Shown: positions 23,120 through 31,095 of the stretch, one piece after another | Layout: each line of letters starts with the position of its first letter | How positions within the stretch are numbered: the first letter of the stretch is position 1 | Notes under the pieces: model-generated | The model's database searches: none | The model's input: only the letters and a program-made list of their open reading frames with translations | Told to the model about the DNA's origin: nothing | Assembly (NCBI RefSeq): GCF_001423745.1 | Contig: NZ_LMPC01000030.1 | Coordinates: 107,929-171,928, forward strand | From: Arthrobacter sp. Leaf337 | Lineage (GTDB): Bacteria; Actinomycetota; Actinomycetes; Actinomycetales; Micrococcaceae | Length of the DNA stretch: 64,000 nucleotides | Direction of reading: 5' to 3' | Translations under genes and position numbers: made by a program

Positions 23120-25228
23120 TCAGCGGGCGCGGAACGTCACCATGGTGAAGCCACCGGGTGCCACCGTCACCTGCCCGGACCGGGCACCGGCGTCGTTCTT
23201 TGCCGCTGCGACCGGTTGCCCGGCGGAATCGTACTGGCGCCGAACCATGGAGAAGCCCTCGGGTACGTCCACGTCCTGCACCGTGGTGGACCGGGCTGCG
23301 CTGACGTAGAGCGTCGAGTCGCCGCCGGCACCGGACACTGACACCGTGGAGATTTCCGGCTGGAGCAGCAGGGCGTCTAGGGAAACGTTTCCGTCCGTGG
23401 TGCCGACGACGGCGGTCAGGCCGGCGGACAGCGCACGTTTGAGGGAGTACGGGAAGAGGATGCCGGGGGCATCGGTGATGCCCTGCACCCCCGCCCCGCC
23501 ATTTTCCGTGGTGCCCAGCGGCCCCTTGGCGGACGTCCACGCGGTGCTGCCGGACGGAGCGATCCCGCGGTTCACGATGGGGTAGATATTGTGCGCCTGG
23601 TCCGCGGCCGGGAGCGGAATGTCCAGGGAGGCGCCGGCTTTCAGGTCCACGTAGGCTCCCCCGGAGAGGTTTGCTTCGCCGGTCCAGGCCGAGGCCGGCC
23701 GGACCAACGCGCCCTCGCCGGTGATGGTGCCGGATTCAGCTTCCACCACGCTGAGCCCGTGCGTGGACTCCGTCCGGTTGATGCCCACGGCAGCGGCTTT
23801 CAGGGCAGGATCCGCATCCAGGGCCAGCATGGTGAGCAGGGCGTGGATGGTGGATTCCGCGCCGGAGTTGGGGTTGACCCGGCCGTCCGGTTCGATGCCG
23901 TCGATCGCTGTTCCCGTAGCGGGGTTGTAGGCCGGGGCGCCGCTGGGGTTGGCGCCGAAGAACCATCCCGCGGCGACCGCCGCAAGATCCAGCAGGCCCG
24001 GCGCATCAGCGGCCCTGGCGGTGGCCACAAGGCTCTGGACCCGGGAGTCCACGCCGTAGGCGATCTGTGCTTCGCCGGGGGCAGGGCTCCAGGCGTTGTC
24101 CGGTCCGCCTGCTGCGAGGAGCTGCGGTGTGAACTGGGCGGTGTCCTTGACTGCCGCTTGCAGCAGCCCGGGACGGTCCAGCACCTCGGAGGCGGTGGCG
24201 ACGGCGGCCGGGGCCATGCCGCCCCAGGCGTGCCAAAGCGTCCGGGATTTGTTCCACGGCATGATGGCGCCGAAGGGCCATTGGCCGGCGGACCCCGAGG
24301 ACATGGCGGCCACGCCTTCGCTGAGCCGGTCCAGCGCCGTCGCAGCCAGCTCATCGCCGGGGACGGAGGTCACGTAGGAGGAGAGTCCCAGCACGGCTTC
24401 GGCCGAGGCATCGGCGCCGCCGGCGATCAGCCAGGCCGGCACCTTCACGCCGTCGGCGGTGTCATAGGTGCCGTACTTCGCGAGGGACTGCTGGTTTAGC
24501 GAGCCCAGGGCCAGGTGCAGGCGGTCCTGGAGGAATCCCGCGAATTCAGGATCCTCGTCTTGGAAGGCCAAATACCCTTCGCCGAGCGCCCAGACAGTGC
24601 GTGCAAGCCAGTAGGACTCTGCCGAGTCGGACGGGTCCGGCAGTTCCACAGGCCTGGCGCTGGGCGTCAGGCTGCCGTCTTCCTGCTGCCACAGCACCAC
24701 GTTGCCGGCGTTCGGGCCTTCCGTGGTCTGCAGGAACGTCAGCGAGCGCAGCGTCTGGAAGGCACGTTCCTTGCTGGCGGTATCGCCGGTCTGCTGCCAG
24801 TGCCGCAGGTAGACCACCGCGGTGCGTGCGATGTCATCGGCGTTGTAGGCACCCTGGGTCCAGTGCCCGGTGGCGGGGTCGAGGTCTCCGCCGCCGACGC
24901 GTCCGTAGCTCCCGTCGGCTTTCTTGTCTGCGTAGGTCCACGGCGCCTGGGCGGAGGGCATCTCGTCGAGTTTGTAGGTGGTGTGGCCTGCCACGGGGGT
25001 GAGCGGGACGGTCTCCATCAGGAAGTCCAGGTGCGCCGTGTTGGTCAGCGCACCTGATTCCACCGGGGCGGCCGGGACAGGTGCGGTCAGCGACGGCGCC
25101 GCTCCGGTGCCCGTGCGGCCTGCCGGTGCCGCCGAAGCGGTACCGGCCCCCACCAGGAGCATCGATGCGGCCACAGCGATGGCCAGCGGTTTGGTTCGTG
25201 CTTTCGAGCGGACATCGGTGTGCGTCAT
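23120..25228 (-). CDS. Secreted alpha/alpha-barrel-like protein, putative glycan-active enzyme, family unassigned
   Basis: Exported 702-aa protein with AGGAG 5 nt before ATG 25228 and a clear signal peptide (TKPLAIAVAASMLLVGAGTASA, cleavage after ASA). Residues about 60-450 are helical repeats with aromatic loops ('GHWTQGAYNADDIARTAVVYL', 'ADASAEAVLGLSSYV', 'QWPFGAIMPWNKSRTLWHAWGG', 'NPNSGAESTIHALLTML') like (alpha/alpha)6 glycosidases such as GH9 or GH127-type barrels; I cannot assign a family. The last 200 residues are beta-rich ('NLSGGAYVDLKAGASLDIPLPA') and could bind carbohydrate. It ends an operon of sugar ABC genes and a GH130 enzyme, so it probably releases an oligosaccharide outside the cell for uptake. 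This is inference from context. Confidence 0.62.
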   Translation of the reverse strand: MTHTDVRSKARTKPLAIAVAASMLLVGAGTASAAPAGRTGTGAAPSLTAPVPAAPVESGALTNTAHLDFLMETVPLTPVAGHTTYKLDEMPSAQAPWTYADKKADGSYGRVGGGDLDPATGHWTQGAYNADDIARTAVVYLRHWQQTGDTASKERAFQTLRSLTFLQTTEGPNAGNVVLWQQEDGSLTPSARPVELPDPSDSAESYWLARTVWALGEGYLAFQDEDPEFAGFLQDRLHLALGSLNQQSLAKYGTYDTADGVKVPAWLIAGGADASAEAVLGLSSYVTSVPGDELAATALDRLSEGVAAMSSGSAGQWPFGAIMPWNKSRTLWHAWGGMAPAAVATASEVLDRPGLLQAAVKDTAQFTPQLLAAGGPDNAWSPAPGEAQIAYGVDSRVQSLVATARAADAPGLLDLAAVAAGWFFGANPSGAPAYNPATGTAIDGIEPDGRVNPNSGAESTIHALLTMLALDADPALKAAAVGINRTESTHGLSVVEAESGTITGEGALVRPASAWTGEANLSGGAYVDLKAGASLDIPLPAADQAHNIYPIVNRGIAPSGSTAWTSAKGPLGTTENGGAGVQGITDAPGILFPYSLKRALSAGLTAVVGTTDGNVSLDALLLQPEISTVSVSGAGGDSTLYVSAARSTTVQDVDVPEGFSMVRRQYDSAGQPVAAAKNDAGARSGQVTVAPGGFTMVTFRAR

Positions 25229-25291
25229 CGGTACTCCTGGTGGGGGTGTTCAGGCGGGCACTGCGGGGACGGGGCGCGGGCTGGCCTGGTC

Positions 25292-26383
25292 CTAGGTGGC
25301 GGGAACGCGGTCCAGCCTGGCCACGCCGATCTTCGAGTCAGCCATGCCGTAGAACACGAACAGCTGGCCGTCCACTTCCTCGATGGCGGTGGGGAACACT
25401 ACGTTGGGCACGATGCCGGAGATCTCGTCTTCTGTTTCCGGTGCCAGCAGCGGCTTGTCGCTGCGGGCAATGACCTTGGAGGGGTCATTGGCGTCCAGGA
25501 TCATGGCGGCCGCGGTGTAGTTGACCTTCTGCTGGTGGTCGAAGGCGGACTTCTCCAGCGCGCCGGCCACACCGTGGTGGATCAGCAACCAGCCTTCGTC
25601 GACGCGGATCGGCGCCGGTCCGCCGCCGATCTTGAGTTCCTCGAACGGGAACTCGCTGAGGGCAACGAGGGTGTGTTTACCCATGTGCACCAGGTTGCGG
25701 ATGTCCTTTTCCACGTCCTCCACGGCAACGTAGGAGATCCAGATGCCGGGGCGGTTGTCCGTGACGCCGGCGGGCAGGTGCTCGCCTTCGCCTTCGCGGA
25801 TCCAGCCCAGGTCCCACATGGGGCGGTGCAGCATGGCGTAGGAGGGAACGCCGTCGGGGTCGTTCACCGGCTCCGGGAAGAACACGGCGTCCTTGTTCGG
25901 GAAGAGGTTCAGGTCCATGGAGAGCTCGGCCTTGTATTCGAAGAAGCACGGGCCCAGGCGTTCCCAGCTGCGGAGGTCCTCCGAGTGCGCGAACGCCAGG
26001 CGCGGACCCAGCGGCCCGTAGGCGACGTAGGTCATCAGGTGCTTGCCCAGGCTGGGGACCCAGGTGGTCCGGGGGTCCTCGGTGCCGGCGTTGTTCATGC
26101 CGCGTTCCCAGCCCTCGTCCGGGGCGAGCACCACACCCTGGCGTTCCACTCCGATGGGTACGCCGTCTTCGATGACAACCTTGGCAAGGCCCACGCGGGA
26201 CACATTGCCCTTGGCCACGAGGCGCGGAAGCAGGTAGAGCTCGCCGTCCGGGCCGCGGCCGCTGGCCGGGTTGAGGACGCCTTCGGCCTCGAAGTCGTTG
26301 CCCTCCTCGGGGGACATGATGACCCCGGCGCGGGTGAGGGTGAAGGGGACGGTGGGGAGTGCAGAAGTGTGGGGGGAAGTCAT
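25292..26383 (-). CDS. GH130 family glycosidase/phosphorylase (beta-mannoside type)
   Basis: A 363-aa single-domain enzyme with a five-bladed propeller sequence pattern: 'GVLNPASGRGPDGELYLLPRL', 'NNAGTEDPRTTWVP' with the likely general-acid Asp103, 'MDLNLFPNKDAVFFPE', 'WLLIHHGV' and 'NVVFPTAIE'. GH130 members phosphorolyse or hydrolyse beta-mannosides (mannosylglucose, mannobiose, beta-1,2-mannan); the exact subfamily and whether phosphate is used cannot be judged here. The gene lies 3 nt after the second permease, inside the ABC operon, so the enzyme probably acts in the cytoplasm on the imported disaccharide or oligosaccharide. Confidence 0.82.
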   Translation of the reverse strand: MTSPHTSALPTVPFTLTRAGVIMSPEEGNDFEAEGVLNPASGRGPDGELYLLPRLVAKGNVSRVGLAKVVIEDGVPIGVERQGVVLAPDEGWERGMNNAGTEDPRTTWVPSLGKHLMTYVAYGPLGPRLAFAHSEDLRSWERLGPCFFEYKAELSMDLNLFPNKDAVFFPEPVNDPDGVPSYAMLHRPMWDLGWIREGEGEHLPAGVTDNRPGIWISYVAVEDVEKDIRNLVHMGKHTLVALSEFPFEELKIGGGPAPIRVDEGWLLIHHGVAGALEKSAFDHQQKVNYTAAAMILDANDPSKVIARSDKPLLAPETEDEISGIVPNVVFPTAIEEVDGQLFVFYGMADSKIGVARLDRVPAT

Positions 26384-26386
26384 TGA

Positions 26387-27343
26387 TTAGCCCTTTACGC
26401 TTGATCCGATATTGGTGGAAATGAACTGGCGCTGGAAGAAGATGAACAGCGCGATGGCAGGTGCCGCGAGGACGCAGGCGCCGGCGAGGATTGCCCCGAA
26501 CGGGTTGGAGGCCGTGGCGGCAACGTTGGAAATGTAGTTGGCGAGGGACACCGCGAGAGGCTGGATGGCCGAGTCCTTGGTGACCAGGAACGGCCACAGG
26601 AACTCGTTCCACGGCCCGATGAAGGTCAGCAGGATCGCTGTGACAATCGCGGGCCTGACCAGCGGGATGGCGATCTGCCACAGGATCCGCAGCTCGGAGG
26701 CGCCGTCGATCCGTGCTGCCTCAAAGAGCGTGGACGGCAGCTGCATGAAGTATTGGCGGAAGACGAAGACTGCAGTGGAGTTGATGGCGAACGGCAGGAT
26801 CATGCCGATGTAGCTGTCCGCCAGGCCGTAATCTCGGACGATCATCACGTACAGCGGAATGAGCAGCAGCTGGAACGGAATCATCTGCACCAGCAGCATC
26901 ATGCCGAACACGAAGCCCTTGCCGCGGAAGTGCATCTGCGCCAGGGCGTAGCCCACCAGGAGGCCGAAGACCACGGTGAACAGGATGACGCCGCCGGTGA
27001 AGATCCCGGAGTTGACCAGGCCCTTCAGCAGGTCGATGGAACCGTTGATGTTGGCATAGTTCTCGCCGGTGAGGTTGGCCGGATTGGGGAACGCACCCGC
27101 CACCGAAGTGTCCGGGGCCGTCTGCAGCGAGCCGATGAACATGTAGTAGAAGGGGAAAAGGAACACGAAGGCGCCCACGGCCAGCAGCACGGAGCTGCCG
27201 ATGCCAAGGTTCCTGCGCTTTTCCACGGTGGAACCTCCGCGGCTGGAACCTCCGCGGGTGGAAGGAAAGGCACCCGGCTGCCCGGCGTCGTCGTTCTTTT
27301 CGTTGTCGTTGTTGGCGGCGGTGGCCGCGTCGATGACCGACAT
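26387..27343 (-). CDS. Sugar ABC transporter permease (CUT1, MalG-like)
   Basis: Inner-membrane permease of 318 aa with six TM helices after a 45-residue hydrophilic N-terminus. The EAA loop 'FEAARIDGASELRILWQIAIP' is near residue 210, and the C-terminal 'FFQRQFISTNIGSSVKG' is typical of the MalG-type subunit. AAAGGAGG lies 8 nt before the ATG, 1 nt after the stop of the first permease. The N-terminus holds a small 15-bp coding repeat (RGGSS/RGGST). It forms the channel with the preceding permease; no ATPase is encoded in the operon, so a shared MsiK-like ATPase is likely. Confidence 0.92.
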   Translation of the reverse strand: MSVIDAATAANNDNEKNDDAGQPGAFPSTRGGSSRGGSTVEKRRNLGIGSSVLLAVGAFVFLFPFYYMFIGSLQTAPDTSVAGAFPNPANLTGENYANINGSIDLLKGLVNSGIFTGGVILFTVVFGLLVGYALAQMHFRGKGFVFGMMLLVQMIPFQLLLIPLYVMIVRDYGLADSYIGMILPFAINSTAVFVFRQYFMQLPSTLFEAARIDGASELRILWQIAIPLVRPAIVTAILLTFIGPWNEFLWPFLVTKDSAIQPLAVSLANYISNVAATASNPFGAILAGACVLAAPAIALFIFFQRQFISTNIGSSVKG

Positions 27344-27344
27344 G

Positions 27345-28355
27345 TCAGTCCTCCTTTCCGCCTACGAGGCGTTTCTGGATCAGGGCGATCAGCAGGACGC
27401 CGATCACCAGGACGACGCCCAGCGCGGCAGCCACATCGGGGTTTCCCTGCAGGATGCCCTTCTGGTACATCAGGAACACCGGCGAGGTCGATGCGCCGTC
27501 GGGTCCGCCTCCGCCGGTGAGCAGGTAGGGCTCCGTGAAGAGGTTGGCGCCGGTGATGGTGGCGAGCAGCGTGACCAGCACGCTGGCCGAACGCACGCCG
27601 GGAACCGTGATGTTCCAGAACTGGACCCACTTGTTCCCGCCGTCCACCGAGGCGGATTCGTACAGCTCATCCGGGATGTTCTGCAGTGCTGCCAGGTACA
27701 GCAGGATGAAGAACCCCAGCTGCTTCCAAGTCACGTACAGTGCCACCGTGGGCATGGCCAGCCAGGAGTTGGTCAGCCAGGACGGGTTCGGGGCCAGCGG
27801 CCCCAGCAGCGCATTGACCAGCCCGTTCTGCTGGAACAGGAACAGCCAGACGCCGACGACGGCGACGCTCGCGGTGACGTACGGAACGTAGTAGCTGACC
27901 CGGAAGAACGTCCGCAGCTTCGTCACGCGGTTGAGGGCGTTGGCCAGGACCAGGGACAGCCCCACGGTCAGCGGGACGTTGATGACCAGGAACACGCCGA
28001 TGTTGGCGAAGGAACGCTGGACGGCGGGATCGGACAGGACGGTGATGTAGTTGTCCAGGCCGACGAACGGCCGGTCCACCTTGACCCGCGGAGCCGTGAA
28101 GAAGAAGTCGTGGAAGGAAATATAGACGGCGTAGCCCAGCGGGTAGGCGAGGACGGCAAGGACGTAAATGACGTACGGAGCGCTGAACAGCAGCCCCAGC
28201 GGCTGGCGCCCCAGGAGGTTCTTGCGTTTCCTGGGGGCCAGCCGCTGGTCGGCCGTTCGCCCAACCGGCGCGCCCGTAGCGACACTGCCCGTTGCGGGGC
28301 TGCCCGCTGCAGGACTGCCCGCTTCGGGGCCGCCGTCAGAAGAGCGGAGTGACAT
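27345..28355 (-). CDS. Sugar ABC transporter permease (CUT1, MalF-like)
   Basis: Inner-membrane permease of 336 aa. The N-terminal 45 residues are hydrophilic and include near-repeats of AGSPA (GSPAAGSPATGSVATGAP), encoded by about three 15-bp units at 28284-28328. Six TM helices follow, with 'LYESASVDGGNKWVQFWNIT' as the EAA loop near residue 235, and 'LFTEPYLLTGGGGPDGAS' which is typical of MalF/UgpA-like permeases. It lies 13 nt after the binding-protein gene. With the next permease it should import the ligand of the operon, probably an oligosaccharide made by the secreted enzyme. Confidence 0.92.
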   Translation of the reverse strand: MSLRSSDGGPEAGSPAAGSPATGSVATGAPVGRTADQRLAPRKRKNLLGRQPLGLLFSAPYVIYVLAVLAYPLGYAVYISFHDFFFTAPRVKVDRPFVGLDNYITVLSDPAVQRSFANIGVFLVINVPLTVGLSLVLANALNRVTKLRTFFRVSYYVPYVTASVAVVGVWLFLFQQNGLVNALLGPLAPNPSWLTNSWLAMPTVALYVTWKQLGFFILLYLAALQNIPDELYESASVDGGNKWVQFWNITVPGVRSASVLVTLLATITGANLFTEPYLLTGGGGPDGASTSPVFLMYQKGILQGNPDVAAALGVVLVIGVLLIALIQKRLVGGKED

Positions 28356-28368
28356 TGGGGATCACCCG

Positions 28369-29670
28369 TTACTTCTGGGCTGCCAGTTGGTTGATCTTGT
28401 CCGCTGCGCCCTTGAAGGCCGAGTCAATGCTTTCGTTGCCGAAGATCACTGACTTTGCGTAGGCGGTGCGGAAGGTCTGCCAGACCTCGACCGAGTTGGG
28501 CACGTTGGGCACCTCGACGGTGCGGCCGGCCTGCTCGGCGAACTGGGTGTAGAGCGGGTTCTTGGTGAAGTAGTCGGCGTAGGCCGTGGCCAGGTCCTTG
28601 CGCATGGGCATCTGGCCGGTCTCGGCCAGCAGCTTGCCGTCCTGCTCCTGGCTGGTGGCGAACTTCATGACCTCCCAGGCTGTTCCCTGGTTCTCGCAGG
28701 CGGAGTACATGGCCACGTTCTTGGCGTCCGAGAAGGTGGACGTATCAGCCTTGGCCTCGGCAGCGGGCACCGGCACGGCACCCCAGTTGACCTTGTCCTT
28801 GTAAGCGGCAATGGCCCACGGGCCGGCCATCGCCATGGCGGCCTTGCCCTCGCCGAACGCGTCACCCTGGAAGACCTCCTTGGACGCCAGTTTCTCCTTG
28901 TAGAGCGTCTCGAACATGGCGGCGACCTGCTTGCCCTCCTCGCTGTCGAAGGTGGCCTTGCTGTCCTTCAGGAGCGGGGTGCCATCGGTGTTGGCGGCGT
29001 AGAACGGGTAGAAGTCGAACCACGACTGGAAGAAGTCGCTTGCCGGGGACGGCCATACGGCGTTGGCCGTGGCGCCGGACTTCACCAGCGTCCGGGCGGT
29101 TTCCAGGAGCTCCTCGTGGGAGCCCAGCTTGGGGTTTTCGGCGTCCAGTCCGGCCTTGGCGAACATGTCCTCGTTGTAGAACAGGACCACGGGGTTGGAC
29201 TTCCACGGCAGCTGGTACATCTTGCCGTCCGTGGACTTGTACTGGTCCGCCAGGTCTCCGGTGCGGTCCTTGATGTACTGGGCGCTGTCGGGGAAGGAGT
29301 CAAGTGCGACCAGCCCGCCCTGCTTCTGGAACTGCGGCACTGCGACGGGGGCGGTGTTGAAGACCAGGCACGGGGCATTGCCTGCCGTGATGGCTGCGCC
29401 GATGACTTCCTCGGAGCTCTTGCCCGCCGGGATTTCCTGGGCATCGATCTTCTGGTCCGGGTGCGCGGCGTTCCAGGACTCCACCATGGACTTGCCCCAC
29501 TTCACCTCGAACTCGTTGTTGGAGTACCAGATCTTGATAGGGCCCTTGGCGGCCGTGGCCGAATCGGCGGAACTTGCTCCCCCTCCCCCGCCGCAGGCTG
29601 CGAGGCCTGCGCCCATGATGGTCAGGGCGGCCACGGACAATACGCGCGTGGCTGTTGAAAAGCGCTTCAT
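28369..29670 (-). CDS. Sugar ABC transporter substrate-binding lipoprotein
   Basis: A 433-aa extracytoplasmic lipoprotein with signal and lipobox 'GAGLAACGGG' (lipid-attached Cys near residue 26), preceded by AGGAG 6 nt before ATG 29670. The mature part is a cluster B sugar-binding domain ('IKIWYSNNEFEVKWGKSMVE', 'YKSTDGKMYQLPWKSNPVVLFYNEDMF', 'GPWAIAAYKD'). It captures an oligosaccharide for the two downstream permeases. It sits 105 nt downstream of the lacI gene, with no convincing promoter or operator between them, so it may be co-transcribed with lacI. The ligand is not predictable from sequence alone. Confidence 0.92.
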   Translation of the reverse strand: MKRFSTATRVLSVAALTIMGAGLAACGGGGGASSADSATAAKGPIKIWYSNNEFEVKWGKSMVESWNAAHPDQKIDAQEIPAGKSSEEVIGAAITAGNAPCLVFNTAPVAVPQFQKQGGLVALDSFPDSAQYIKDRTGDLADQYKSTDGKMYQLPWKSNPVVLFYNEDMFAKAGLDAENPKLGSHEELLETARTLVKSGATANAVWPSPASDFFQSWFDFYPFYAANTDGTPLLKDSKATFDSEEGKQVAAMFETLYKEKLASKEVFQGDAFGEGKAAMAMAGPWAIAAYKDKVNWGAVPVPAAEAKADTSTFSDAKNVAMYSACENQGTAWEVMKFATSQEQDGKLLAETGQMPMRKDLATAYADYFTKNPLYTQFAEQAGRTVEVPNVPNSVEVWQTFRTAYAKSVIFGNESIDSAFKGAADKINQLAAQK

Positions 29671-29775
29671 TGCGACTCCTATTTAGGGGAAACAGAGGGA
29701 TTGGGGGCGTGTCTGGGTGCTGTGGGGCTTGTTGGGTTGAGGCGGGAACGCAGTGGGACGGGCGTTTGGGGCGGC

Positions 29776-30795
29776 TTAGCCTGCGGGCGCCGGGCCGGTG
29801 GACGCCCTGACCAGGAGGGTCGGAGCCTGGAGGACGGTGTCTTCGCCGTCGTGGGCGTTGCTGAGCTGGTTGAGGAGCACCTGAGCGGCAACCCGGCCCC
29901 AGAGCATGGGATCGGTGGAGACGGTGGTGAGGGGCGGATTGAGGTATTGGGTGAAGTCCGCGTTGTCATAGCCAGTGACGGACAAATCACCCGGCACAGT
30001 GATCCCCTGGGTTTGTGCGTAGGACTGGCCTGCGGTCGCCATCAGGTCATTGGCGTAGACGATTGCCGTGGGCCTGTCGGCCCGCCGGAGCAGCTCGGCT
30101 GTGGCGGCCATGCCGCCTGCGGCGGTGAAATCGGCGGCCGCGAAGAGGTCGGCGCGGAGGCCGGCGGCGGCGAGTGCGCTTTCCCAGGCCTGGCGGCGGC
30201 TCCGGCCGTGGATGTATTCCTGCCCGCCGCCAACATGCGCAATGCGGGTATGGCCCAGGGCCACAAGGTGTTCAACGGCCGCGGTGATCCCGGCGCAGTC
30301 ATCCATCGAAACGGCAGGAAACGGCGAATCGGCGTCCGGCCGGTTCAGGGTGACGGCCGGTAGCTTGAGTTCCTGCAGCAGCGGGATGCGCGAGTCGTCG
30401 TGACGGACATCGGTGAGGAGGAAACCGTCCACACGGCCGTTCTCGGCCAGCTTGCGGTAGCACCGTTCCTCCGCCCCGGCGCCTGTGGCGACGCTGAGCA
30501 CCAGCGTGTAGTCGTGTTCTGCGAGGGCGGTTTCGATACCGGCGATGAACGCCGGAAAGAAGGGGTCCGTTCCGAGCAGGGACGGGTCCCGGGCGACGAC
30601 CAGGCCCAGCGCGTAGGCTTTGGCCGAAGAGAGTCCCTTGGCCCGCAGGCTGGGCTTCCAGCCGAGCTCCTTGGCCGCTTGGAGGATTCGTTCCCTTGTC
30701 CCCGCACTGACTCCCGGCTGGCCGTTGAGGGCATACGAGACAGCACCCTTGCTGACGCCTGCCGCGTGGGCGACGTCGCTGATGGTGACTGCCAT
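29776..30795 (-). CDS. LacI family transcriptional regulator of the glycan operon
   Basis: A 339-aa repressor-type regulator. I use ATG 30795 (MAVTISDVAHAAGVSKGAVS) with AGGA upstream; the frame stays open to 30834 but those extra residues overlap the operator region. The HTH 'TISDVAHAAGVSKGAVSYAL' and hinge 'ILQAAKELGWKPS' are clear, and a periplasmic-binding-type effector domain follows ('YALGLVVARDPSLLG', 'GDLSVTGYDNADFTQYLNPPLTTV'). Two strong operators with AACCGGTT cores lie just upstream, overlapping a good promoter, so the gene is almost certainly autoregulated, and probably so is the downstream ABC/GH130 operon. The inducer is likely the imported sugar or a product of it. Confidence 0.93.
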   Translation of the reverse strand: MAVTISDVAHAAGVSKGAVSYALNGQPGVSAGTRERILQAAKELGWKPSLRAKGLSSAKAYALGLVVARDPSLLGTDPFFPAFIAGIETALAEHDYTLVLSVATGAGAEERCYRKLAENGRVDGFLLTDVRHDDSRIPLLQELKLPAVTLNRPDADSPFPAVSMDDCAGITAAVEHLVALGHTRIAHVGGGQEYIHGRSRRQAWESALAAAGLRADLFAAADFTAAGGMAATAELLRRADRPTAIVYANDLMATAGQSYAQTQGITVPGDLSVTGYDNADFTQYLNPPLTTVSTDPMLWGRVAAQVLLNQLSNAHDGEDTVLQAPTLLVRASTGPAPAG

Positions 30796-30835
30796 GGGTC
30801 CTGCCTTCTGTGGATCGGCGGCCCAGTGACACAAC

Positions 30836-30855
30836 TCACTGAACCGGTTCAGTGA
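30836..30855. promoter_or_regulatory. LacI operator O1 (perfect 20-bp palindrome)
   Basis: TCACTGAACCGGTTCAGTGA is a perfect 20-bp palindrome with a CG centre, as LacI-family sites have. It lies directly downstream of the predicted transcription start of the lacI gene. A second site is centred 23 bp away. Confidence 0.85.
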
Positions 30856-30860
30856 TAACC

Positions 30861-30889
30861 ACTAAACCGGTTCAGTTGAGAGTTGTCAA
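30861..30889 (-). promoter_or_regulatory. lacI promoter with overlapping operator O2
   Basis: On the minus strand TTGACA (30889-30884, perfect -35) is followed after 17 nt by TTTAGT (30866-30861, 4 of 6 to TATAAT). The second operator, ACTAAACCGGTTCAGT at 30861-30876 (one mismatch to a palindrome), covers the -10 and part of the spacer, and O1 lies just downstream. Repressor binding would block this promoter. Confidence 0.75.
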
Positions 30890-31053
30890 GGGGAGCGCTT
30901 TCAGAAGGGTGGCGCCCGACCGTGCTGCCAGCGTCCCCTCCCCGCGTCACGCAGGGCACACGTTGGGAACACGACGGCGATGCACGCCGCGGGATTCCCA
31001 GGAAACCCGCCGTCGGACTTCCCGAAAGGGTGCGTGGCGTGACGGCCGCGCCA

Positions 31054-31067
31054 CCCGCCCTGGCGGG
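31054..31067 (-). terminator. Weak hairpin after eutH
   Basis: CCCGC (31054-31058) pairs with GCGGG (31063-31067) over a 4-nt loop, 29 nt past the eutH stop on the minus strand. The rest of the 300-bp gap between eutH and lacI (30796-31095) contains only the lacI promoter and operators; I see no gene. Confidence 0.3.
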
Positions 31068-31095
31068 CGAGTGACGCGCCGACGCAGCGGCGGCG

